Assembly (NCBI GenBank): GCA_039720395.1
Contig: JBBPBK010000125.1
Coordinates: forward strand, 1 to 64,000
DNA: 64,000 nt
Reading direction: 5' to 3'
Source of the DNA: Liquidambar formosana
Taxonomy: Eukaryota; Streptophyta; Magnoliopsida; Saxifragales; Altingiaceae
The notes under the pieces are model-generated. The model was given only the letters and a program-made list of their open reading frames with translations, had not been told where the DNA came from and did not search any database. Numbering within the stretch: position 1 is the stretch's first letter; every line of letters begins with the position of its first letter. Made by a program: the position numbers and the translations under genes. Positions 1-8,972 of this stretch are shown here, one piece after another.

Positions 1-30
1 TGACTTGCAACAGTTTCTCTCTCTCTCTTG

Positions 31-63
<33 letters not shown>

Positions 64-1143
64 ATATTGTTGTGAAGAATTTTCTTTTGGCAGACACCAA
101 TACATAGAAATGAAATATGTGACTTGTGAGTACTCTCCTTTCCTTGCTAATGTAATAAATAATTTTAATTATATTTTTCGGGGTCTTCATTAATGTCCAA
201 TATCAGCTAAACAGATTCCTATTGTTCTAGGTTTTTTCTGATTGTACACTAAACTGAGCAGTTATTAGGCAATTAAGTCTTAAAGCTAGTTTCAATGCAT
301 CATTGATACTTTAATGAGGCAGAACAAGTTTAAGGGGTAATGGACCTTGTAATGCCTTCTCGAACAAGAAGTTGCTGATTTACTCTTAATGATCCTCCTC
401 TCTTCCCCCCCCCCCCCAAAAAAAAAAAAAGGCTCACAAAACCTTGTACTGCAACTTCCAACATTCTATTTTACAGTTTCACTTCCGAATATGTATTTGG
501 TTTCCGTTGTATGGGAATGCACTTGAAATCAAATTTTGAGTTGAGACCTAATAAGCTTTGATGAACTTCTATAGAGACACTAATGAGCCAGCTTCATTTA
601 GGGATGCAATTTAGGCTGGCTCAACCCACCCAACCCAAGCCCAAGAGAAATTTGGGCTGGCTTGGGCAGCAATTCTTAATTAAGGGGCTGGGCCTGGGTT
701 GTAAAATGCTAATCTGAATTTATCTTGGAACTGAGCCTTGGCAGATGTCTTGGAAACCTACCTAACCTGAACCTGAATTCATGTATTATTATATATGAAT
801 TAACATGATTTAACATTCAGCGCTCTATTAAATTTAACATAAGTTAACTTAAACTTATTAAAAATTATGGTAAGTGAAGCATTTTAGAGGCCAGGCCCAG
901 CCCAAGAATCTTGTGAAAGAGATACTTGGGCTGCCAAGATTACAAATCCACTAATCCAGAAGAACTAAGGTAAGTGAAGTGAAACAAAAGCACAATGAGG
1001 AAGTAACTTTATTACTTGAATGAATCATTCTATCCAAAAAAAGAAAGAAAAAGGATATGCTTTTATAACAAAAGCACAATTCGTCTTGGGTACCTCTCAT
1101 CCTGTGTATTATTATCCTATATATATATATATATCTATATACA
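1..1143. other. Gene-poor low-complexity sequence
   Basis: No convincing coding frame is seen. The stretch holds a CT microsatellite running into (AT)n at about 18-62 and a C-run followed by an A-run near 405-430. Around 600-680 there is a GGCTGG/CCCAACCC-rich patch. The small open frames here are microsatellite or AT-rich chance frames. Confidence 0.6.
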
Positions 1144-1170
1144 CTAGCAGTGAACCTGTGCGATGCACAG
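1144..1170 (-). mobile_element. Helitron 3' terminus (hairpin plus CTAG)
   Basis: On the minus strand the sequence reads CCTGTGCATCGCACAGG (a hairpin with CCTGTGC arms), a short spacer, then CTAG followed by T. That is the classical Helitron 3' end: a subterminal hairpin, CTRR and insertion before T. The element would extend rightwards on the plus strand. Its 5' TC end is not certain. A TCTATAATA-like sequence at 2476 read on the minus strand is one candidate, which would give a 1.3-kb element. It resembles the two complete short Helitrons at 17589 and 20232. Confidence 0.5.
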
Positions 1171-1269
1171 GAAAAAAGATAAGTAAAAAAAACAAAATAA
1201 TTATAATTATAACATGAAATAAAAAAACACATTATATATAATTTTTTTTAAGACTAAAACTTAGAAACC

Positions 1270-1300
<31 letters not shown>

Positions 1301-2532
1301 TTCATGAAAAGTTGCAGTCACAACAATACTTAATGAACTACTTAATGAACAAAAAGAATTGTCAATGCCCTCAGGTCTAGTGGCATATCCCATTCTAATA
1401 TGGGTATGGGTTTGCAGAGGTTTTCTTTTTTCTTTCTTTTTTCTTAAGTTTATTTTATAATTTGATCTTTCTTTCTTTCTTCCTTTCCTTTTTTTTTTTT
1501 TTTTTTTTTCCCTACTTCCTTTACCCTCTGCTTGGTTCATGGAATTTGTAAGGAAAAGGAAAAAAAAAAAAAGTGATGACTAACAAATTCTATTTGTCCT
1601 TTTTGAAACCTCTCTAATTACCAATTTGACCATGCCACATCCCAGTGCTTTGAAATTTACTATTATTCATGTGGAAATGATGAGAAGAATCGATTTTCTT
1701 TACAATTTGGCCTGTGTTTTCTTTTAAATAACAGTGTAGGCTGGCCTGTAGTCTATGAATAATGGGATAGTGTTGCGATTAGTAGTTGGAGGAACTATAA
1801 ATAACCCGACCTTAAGGAATGTGTCAAGTAAGTTTGTGATTGGTTTCCACTATTTGTTTTCAATTTTTTTTTTTTTTTTTTTTTTGGTATCTTTTGGGAG
1901 GTATATTGTTGGACAGTACGCAAGATTTCTAAGAGCCCATTGGATGTTCTTGAAAACTGTTGTGAATAAGTAATTTTCTTTTATGCATGAACACATCTAG
2001 GAGTCTAGGTTATTTTTATGCTCTGATATTTTATTTTTAAATCTATGTAGGATTGTGATGTGTCAAAATATCTGTAGAATAAAGCGATTTCTTTCCCCAC
2101 TAGGCATTCTGTATTGGGTTGTAGAGTTGAAGCATAGAATGCATTTGTTGCTTGTGATGGGTACATTTTGGTATTTGTTTCAATGACAGAATATTTGATT
2201 TAGAATCGTGTTTTGTTTATGCTTGTTGTCATAATATATCTGAAAGTGGGCTTTAGTTGTAATTCTTCCTTTCATTGCATTCAGTGTTGTATTTTTTGAC
2301 ACTGGAAGTCACAAGCTCGGATGTAGAAGAGGTTGCAGGAGATAGATAGTCAGTATAAAGCCTTTAGTTACAATTTCATGAATATAAATCCTGTAGCCAA
2401 TAAAGGATTAGTGCTGCTGAACTTAAGTATGTGTTATATATTATCAAGAATTTTTTCCAATTTTTCTTATTATAGATTTATTTTCCAAAATATCCATAAC
2501 GCTAGAACCAAAATTTAAAAACTGTTTTTTAC
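1171..2532. other. AT-rich non-coding sequence
   Basis: No gene is recognised. It contains TTTA repeats (about 1270-1302), a CT/T-rich tract (1425-1510), an A-run at 1560 and a T-run at 1867-1885. It may be partly the body of the Helitron whose 3' end lies at 1144. Confidence 0.5.
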
Positions 2533-2735
2533 GAGCTCGGATCGATCCGAGTTCATGCCGGATCGATCCAGGTCGACAGAACCAAAATTTGCATTTCTAG
2601 AGCAGTATGGATCGATCCACCTAGGCCATGGATCGATCCACCTAGGCAGAAGCAAAATTTGCATTTTTAAAATACCATGGATCGATCCTCATAGGCCATG
2701 GATCGATCCATCGAGACAGAAGCAAAATTGCCATT
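2533..2735. repeat. Three ~70-bp repeats with six GGATCGATCC palindromes
   Basis: Six copies of the palindrome GGATCGATCC lie in about 200 bp. The first is embedded in CTCGGATCGATCCGAG, and the last in ATGGATCGATCCAT. They come in pairs, and each pair is followed by CAGAA(C/G)CAAAATT and a TTGCATTT-like stretch. This makes three tandem units spaced about 69-71 bp. The spacer word CAGAACCAAAA also follows the palindromes in the copia LTR at 5338-6575, so this may be the regulatory part of a decayed LTR. No flanking LTR ends were found. Confidence 0.75.
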
Positions 2736-4361
2736 ATACGAATCCTAGTTTGGTCTTATAACATCAATGAAGCTGATGGATCCAAATTTCTTTTACTCGT
2801 GGCTCCATTCAAGATGATGGATTTGCACCTTTAATACTATGTAAAATACAATGGAGTGATCCAATCTCCATAGGACAACCAAACAGCCTTGCTTCATTGT
2901 TTATATTATTAAGTTTTCAACTGAAATCTCAATGTTAGTAATAAATTTTTCAAACAAAATTGAGATACACGTCATAAAAACTAGAAGTCAAGAAGAAAAA
3001 TATAATGGGAAAACATAAGAAAAATATTTTCAAAAAATTAAATGCAAATTAAACCAACACACTATCAAAAATCATAACAAACCTCGTATGACATATTATC
3101 AATATCTAGTCTCATGTCTCTATGCTGATCAATATATATAAGCTAAAAATAGTATAAGCTAGGTATAAGCTATTAGTTGAGGCTTACAAGAGAGATGAGT
3201 TTGTAAGGGTTTCATAGGATTTGTGGAGAGGTAAGGGAGAAAAGGGAACACTCAGGAAGCACAGAAACAAAGTATTGTTTCAGGTTTCAAGTTTGGGGTA
3301 GACATTGGGCATTTGGAAATGGGGATTGTTTCAAGGATCGGGAGTGTTGTCTTGTACTCTCTATCCTCTATAATTTGTCTATAGTTATACTAGTTTTTCT
3401 TGCTTTAAATATGCTTGCATCAACTGTTTCTGTGGAGGGTTCTATATTTTGTCTTACATTTTCTTATCTTTGGCAGATTGGTTCATTAAAAAATGATATA
3501 GTGAAAGCTTTTTTACAGTATTGAGAAATATGGTATGTCCTCTTTTTTTTTTTTAGGGAAAAAAAATTCTGTGTATTTTGATATTCTTCTTTTATTTTAT
3601 AACTTATGGGTTTTTGTGCTCTTTTCTTTGTTATCATAATTCACCTCTTGATCTGTTACTTGAACTTTTTAAGTCACTGAATTAGTTTTTTTTTTTTTTT
3701 TTTTTTTTTTTCGGTTTTTCTTCCCTACTTGCATATGTATTTTAGAATTGCCATGCATTTAATAGATCGTGAAGACATGAATGAAGCCCACTTTTGATAA
3801 CTATGCCTAGCTAAGACCTTGTAATATATTGATTGATCGTTTCTTTTTTACATAGGCCTGGGAAGTTATGATCATATTTCTAGTATCTTGAACTACATTA
3901 TTGATGGTAGTAGAAGGTTCTTTCATTGTAGAAGAGATGATGATCATTTAAGATGCTTTCTAGTTCCTAGTCTTATCACTTAAATGTTTTCCATGAACTT
4001 CTAACAGTTTTTCTTTGGTTCTTCTTAAATCCTAGTACATTTCTAAATTTTATAAAATCTAACTTATTCACAAAGGAAGAATTTATCCAGGTTATGGGTT
4101 TTGAATAGGTTGACCCGTTGACCTAACTAGGTAATCCGTATGATGTATGATTGGTGAAATAGAAAAAATAAAATAAAATTGGAGATATTATCATTTTCCC
4201 AAGTCCAATATAAAATGGGTCTGGATTTGAATATTAAATTGATAGCAGTTCCCATCTGCAATTCATTGAGGAAATACCATTGTCTGAATATTTGATTCTC
4301 TTTTAGTTAATCTCTCTCTCTCACTTTCTAATTTTTTTTGTTTCTTTGCAATGTTTTACAG
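2736..4361. other. AT-rich sequence without a recognisable gene
   Basis: No open frame with coding character was seen. It includes long T-runs (about 3541-3556 and 3687-3711) and ordinary AT-rich sequence, possibly an intron or intergenic. Confidence 0.5.
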
Positions 4362-4680
4362 GAGTAGATTGTTGCTAATCAGCTGGAATTTCTTGCATTT
4401 TAGATGCTTTAGTATCTTTGGAGTAAATGGTTGCTAATCAGTTGGAATTTTTGCATTTTGGATGCTTTTAGTATCTTTGTTGATTTACTTCAAAATTTGT
4501 ATTAACATTTTGGAAGGTTGAAACTTGAAGCTTTAACTTGTAATGACATTTTGGAAAAGGTTAAAGCTTGAAACTTGAGGTTTTTAATATAGTGATATGG
4601 ATGCTTTAATATCTTTGTTGATTTATTTTCAATTTGTAATGACATTTTGGAAGATTGATATTTTGGATAGCTTCATTAGT
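4362..4680. repeat. Degenerate ~60-bp tandem repeats
   Basis: A unit containing TTGCTAATCAG(C/T)TGGAATTT...TGCATTTT..GATGCTTT.AGTATCTTTG occurs twice in a row (about 4370 and 4430). Related pieces (ATTTTGGAA, TTGAAACTTGA, GATGCTTTAATATCTTTG) follow to about 4660. It lies immediately outside the CACTA-like element. Confidence 0.5.
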
Positions 4681-4819
4681 TAAATGAATGTTTTAAGTTT
4701 GGATTTGAATTAATTTGGATAAGTTTGGGATTGAGATATCATATTTTGGATGGTTTCATTACTTTAAATAGGGTATAGGTATAAGTAATCACGAAAAGAC
4801 AGATTAAAAAAAAAAATAT

Positions 4820-5337
4820 AAGTTATTGCAACGACGAAGTCGTTGCGATAACTAATATTTTTAATTAAAAAAATTCTTTCTTACAACGGGAACGAGCGTA
4901 GCAATAAGTTATTGCCACGACAAAGTCGTTGCGATAAATAATATTTTTAATTAAAATAATTAGTTCTTGCAACGGGAACGACCGTAGTAATAACTTATTG
5001 CCATGATAAAAATTGTTGCAATAACTTATTGTAACGCCAAAGTCGTTACGATAAATAATATTTTTAAATAAAAAAATTCTTTCTTGCAACGGAAACGAGC
5101 GTAGCAATAAGTTATTACCACAACAAAGATTGTTGCAATAACTTATTGCAACGCAAAGTCGTTGCGATAAAAAATATTTTTAATTAAAAAAATTGTTATT
5201 TTTAAGTATATTGTTACAATAATATTGTTGCAATACTTTTTCGCAACGAAACAAAAATTGATTGCAACAATAAAACCGTTGCATTAAATGGAGGTGTATT
5301 GCAACGAAATTTGTATTGCAACGATATTTGTTGTTGC
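4820..5337. repeat. GTTGC-rich subterminal repeats
   Basis: Short inverted pairs such as TTGCAACGACGAAGTCGTTGCG recur at about 4826, 4915, 5030 and 5147. They are separated by ATAATATTTTTAATTAAA stretches, at spacings of roughly 86, 117 and 116 bp. Each unit can fold on itself. The pattern continues after the copia insertion at 15002-15125. Small open frames here are chance. Confidence 0.65.
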
Positions 5338-6575
5338 TGTTGTCCCAAGTAAACAACCCTAGAGGGGGGGGTGAATAGGGTTATTGGCCAATTAAAAAAT
5401 ATGATAGCAAGCTAAAATCAGATTATGGCAAATAGAGATATTCTCAATGATAAACAGTAAAGAGAATAAGAGAAAGAGAATGCAAACACAAGTTTTAACG
5501 AGGTTCAGCCTTCCCGCCTACGTCCTCGCCTCAAGAGCTCGCTTGAGGATTCACCAATCCACTATCACTCTCCTTCAAGGTGGAGCAGCAAACCTTTACA
5601 AATCAAGTGCTTTCAACCAACACTTGTTCAGCCACACTTCTTCAAGTGCAAAGAATGGGGTTATCACCAACCCTTGATTACAAGTTTGTAGAGATAAGAT
5701 GTGTCTACAAAGAAACTCTCTTTAAGAGTGAATAACACAAAAATTAAAGCTCAGCTCTCTTCTAATTGATTGCTCAATGAATGCTCTTAATGAATTTAGG
5801 GCTAGAAGAATGATAACAATGAATTCTCTTGTATTGATCCTCATAAATGCATTTGAATCATTGTTTATATAGGCATTAGGCATAATATGACCGTTTGGTG
5901 CAATAAATGCCGGGAAAGAGCCGTTTGGTGGCATTTAATGCCTCAACAACCTTTCAAAAACTAGCCGTTGGAGTTCTGAGATCGCACAATCAGTCGACTG
6001 AATTGGGAATTCAGTGGACTGATTTGAGCAGAACCAAAAGACAGGAGCAGGGGACCTCTTCTGCTTAAATGAGTCGACTGATTTGAGAAAAGAGTCGACT
6101 GAATTGGGCAGAAATGAACTATAATGGATATTTCACAAATTTAAATCGATCAAGTTCATTTCTATCAACTTAGGCCTTGTTCAAGTGATGAATTAATTTT
6201 ACCCAAGGATCCTAAGGTCCATCTAGGTCAATAGAGTGATCATTTGAGCAATCAAGTACATCAAAAACCTAATAACCTCACTCATAGCTATATAAGTATC
6301 TTCATTGACGATGCTAGCTTGGTCTTGAGTGATCGTAGGTCTTTTGCATGCTTTCTATGCTCGTATGCTTTTGTGCTTGATTATCTTGATATCATAAGCA
6401 TGTGTGCTTTGAGTTCCATGATATGCATATATCTTTATGCTTCTTTTGGATCCATATGCTCGAGTACCTAGCTTTGATTATAATCTTGACAAATAAACCA
6501 TTAGTACTTACATCGATCCTTTGTTATCATCAAAATCTCGGATATGCCCTTGGTTATATAACCTTGGGGCCAACA
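5338..6575 (-). repeat. 3' LTR of the copia element
   Basis: This is 1238 bp bounded by TGTTG...CAACA. It matches 13722-15001 and, over its first 400 bp, the LTR starting at 63593. Compared with the 5' LTR it lacks 42 bp near 5995, where two identical TCAGTCGACTGAA modules flank the missing segment. That is consistent with loss by recombination between repeats. It carries four CAGTCGACTG-type palindromes (about 5990-6110). Small plus-strand frames here recur in every LTR copy only because the LTR is repeated. Confidence 0.92.
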
Positions 6576-6589
6576 ATCTCCCCCTTTTT
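6576..6589 (-). other. Polypurine tract next to the 3' LTR
   Basis: Read on the minus strand, AAAAAGGGGGAGAT lies directly against the TGTTG start of the 3' LTR. This is the expected plus-strand primer of reverse transcription. A near copy, AAAAGGGGGAGAT, lies at 6854-6866, just after the third ORF. Multiple PPTs are described for Sireviruses. Confidence 0.85.
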
Positions 6590-6883
6590 GATGATGACAA
6601 ACTATTGATGTATATGGCAGGTAGGGAAATAAAGCACATGATATATATGGAGCAAGCTCCCCCTCACAATATGCATAGTTGAAATGCAAGAAATAAGCAA
6701 TGAGCACAAAGCATTGTAAAGCAAATAAACTGTGGAGGTAGTTTAAATACATAACCAAAAAGTTATAAGTTAAAAGTTATAGATAACTAGGAATGTGTCA
6801 AGTCATTGTGTGTTCAAAATAAGTTAGATGTTCAAGATACATCAATCAAAAAATATCTCCCCCTTTTGTCATCAGACAAAAAG

Positions 6884-8308
6884 CTAGGGGTCCAAGTCAA
6901 TATGCTCGGGAAGACCAGGTGCGTCCGCATCTTCAGGGGCAGGAGGTGGTGGTGGAGGCGGTGGTGCATTGCGACGGGCATATCGCTCAATGGCTGTCAA
7001 TGAGTTACGCACAGTGCGTATATCAGTCTCTGTCCTGGCAAGACGCTGGTCCACCTGAGTCGTAAAGATATCACCATAACGCTTCAAGGTGTCCATATCA
7101 TTCTCGATTTGTGTCTGACGGTTCTCAAGAGCCAAGAGACGAGTGCCAATACCATCCATGGAGACCTGCAGACCCTGTATAGCTGTCAAAATGGTCTGAA
7201 CACCAGCAGGAGGGATGGGTGGCTGCTGTGGAGGCTCAAAGGGAGGAGGCTCGAACGCAGGAGGGGGCTGTGGAGGCTCAACATTCATGCCATGCTCACC
7301 AGGCTCCTCATGTGGTTGCTGCTCCTCTTCACCAGGAGGAACAGGGTCATCAGCCTCCTGTTCTTCATCGGTCACCTCATCCGGATCATCTTTCGGTACC
7401 CAACCCCTGGAAGTAAACTTGTAGTGCATTTGTTTGAGAGTCATATCGGAGTAGGTGTTGGTGTGAGAAATGCCGACTACGGCTTCCTCATCAAGAGGTA
7501 TATGGAAATGTTCAAAAACACAAGTCAAGGCAAAGCCGTAGGGGAGACTAGCCACTTTCTTCTTTTGGCAATCGACAATATGATTGGAAATGATAAAAGG
7601 TAAATCAATGGGAATGGTATTCATGATGCACCAAATAAGAAAAATGTCAAAATATGAGACATGGTCACGTCCGCCACCCCGTGGAAGGATGTTGTACGTA
7701 ATCATGTGATGAATCAATCGAGCATTGAGAGTTAATTCTTTGGCTTTGGGTTTAAAACGGTTTGCAATATCATTCCGACCACAGATTTGATTAAGGGCTT
7801 GGATAGGATCATACCCTTGAAAGTGAGTCCACTCGTTGGTCACAAGGATTTGATGTTGACCACGAGGAATATGAAAGATTTGGGCAAGTAGGTTTTGATC
7901 CATAGATATAACTCTACCACCAACTTGAGACCAAAGGATGTGATTATTAATATAGTCAAGATTGGTGTAAAAGATGCGCACAAGATAAGTATACATGGGT
8001 TTTTTCAGAAAAATGAATGAATCCCAACCCAAAAGACGGAAATAATTTGCAATGAGAACGAAATGCTCTTCAAAGAAATCCAAAGGGGCATATTTACCGA
8101 AGACGACGGTGCGACGACTGAAGTCCTCATCAAACTTGCGCTGTGCATCGAGAGAGACAAACTCTCCGCCTTCCTCTTCGTCGGGTTGTTGTTCAACGGG
8201 TGGTTGCACCGGCGGTGGAGGAGGATTTGGAACCCTGGGTCGTAAGTTTCGCGATGAACCTTTACCGGTGTGAGGGCGTTTGGCTGGATTCTTCGTCTTG
8301 GGAGCCAT
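6884..8308 (-). CDS. Third ORF (env-like position) of the copia element, 474 aa
   Basis: An intact frame lies between pol and the 3' LTR, on the same strand. Residues about 1-45 are basic then proline-rich. Residues about 50-300 form a folded-looking, aromatic-rich region (FGKYAPLDFFEEHF, LLGWDSFIF, HHMITYNILPRGG). It resembles the 'putative plant transposon protein' domain found in ORFs of plant LTR elements. Residues about 310-375 are acidic and proline-rich. Residues about 380-450 look like a coiled coil (ILTAIQGLQVSMDGIGTRLLALE), followed by a run of nine prolines. One hydrophobic stretch (YFDIFLIWCIMN) is short and interrupted by Asp, so a membrane span is doubtful. Sirevirus lineages carry env-like ORFs at this position, but the function is not established. 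The ATG at 8308 is preceded by its own TATA box. Confidence 0.8.
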   Translation of the reverse strand: MAPKTKNPAKRPHTGKGSSRNLRPRVPNPPPPPVQPPVEQQPDEEEGGEFVSLDAQRKFDEDFSRRTVVFGKYAPLDFFEEHFVLIANYFRLLGWDSFIFLKKPMYTYLVRIFYTNLDYINNHILWSQVGGRVISMDQNLLAQIFHIPRGQHQILVTNEWTHFQGYDPIQALNQICGRNDIANRFKPKAKELTLNARLIHHMITYNILPRGGGRDHVSYFDIFLIWCIMNTIPIDLPFIISNHIVDCQKKKVASLPYGFALTCVFEHFHIPLDEEAVVGISHTNTYSDMTLKQMHYKFTSRGWVPKDDPDEVTDEEQEADDPVPPGEEEQQPHEEPGEHGMNVEPPQPPPAFEPPPFEPPQQPPIPPAGVQTILTAIQGLQVSMDGIGTRLLALENRQTQIENDMDTLKRYGDIFTTQVDQRLARTETDIRTVRNSLTAIERYARRNAPPPPPPPPAPEDADAPGLPEHIDLDP

Positions 8309-8330
8309 TGTTGAGAGAGTTTTGGAGGTT

Positions 8331-8403
8331 AGAGAGAGAGAGAAGTGAAAACGTCGCGGGAATGGGTGTGATTTGAAATGAAAAGCCGCGTGTTATATTT
8401 ATA
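8331..8403 (-). promoter_or_regulatory. Putative internal promoter of the third ORF
   Basis: On the minus strand there is TATAAATATAA (8393-8403), then a CT-rich pyrimidine patch (8331-8343), then the ATG at 8308. TATA-to-ATG spacing is about 90 bp, which is normal for a plant promoter with a short leader. Ten palindromic modules lie directly upstream (8414-8672). Transcription from here is an inference. Confidence 0.55.
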
Positions 8404-8413
8404 GAATCGCAGA

Positions 8414-8672
8414 TTCAGTCGACTGAATCACCATTTCAGTCGACTGAATTGTCCTGGAAATAGCTTCATAGGCTTCTGCCTGAATCAGTGGACTGAAAGT
8501 CCATTTCAGTCGACTGATTTTCCATTTCAGTCGACTGATTTGGCACATCAGTCGACTGATTTGCCCAGTGAGTGCAATCAAGAGCAGGGCCTGATTCAGT
8601 GGACTGAATAGTTAATTCAGTCGACTGAAATGCCCATTAAGTCGACTGATTTGACTTTTCAGTCAACTGAAA
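8414..8672. repeat. Array of ten TCAGTCGACTGA-type palindromes
   Basis: Ten copies of TCAGTCGACTGA or one- to two-base variants (CAGTGGACTG, AAGTCGACTG, CAGTCAACTG) occur in 260 bp. Spacing is irregular, and several are followed by TTTGNCC or ATTGTCC. The same words occur four times in the 3' LTR and six times in the 5' LTR. The array sits between the pol end and the TATA box of the third ORF. Confidence 0.9.
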
Positions 8673-8972
8673 CACTAGGTAAATCAATTTCAACCAAAAT
8701 CTTTTGAGTGTGTGAGTGAAATGCAAAGCACAACATAGACATACATCAAGATAAGAGTAGAAGAGCCAAGATATGCATCAATTCACTACATCATGCATTA
8801 AACACATGCCAAGTTCTCTTTTAATGAAGTTAAAACGGTCTTCTTGAAGAGGTTTGGTAAAGATATCGGCCAATTGATGGTCGGTACCTATGAAATCAAT
8901 CTCAATATCACCTCTTTGGACATGATCACGAATGAAATGATGTCTTATCTCAATGTGCTTAGTTCGTGAGTG

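Noticed and set aside
5447..5677. Small plus-strand frame repeated at 13831 and 63740
   Set aside because: Its conservation is explained by the three LTR copies; it has no known domain.
7109..7603. Plus-strand 164-codon open frame
   Set aside because: It is the antisense of the third copia ORF and has no domain.
8414..8672. Regularly repeated palindromes that could be mistaken for a CRISPR array
   Set aside because: Repeats are 12 bp, spacing is irregular, the region lies inside a plant retrotransposon, and no cas genes exist here.
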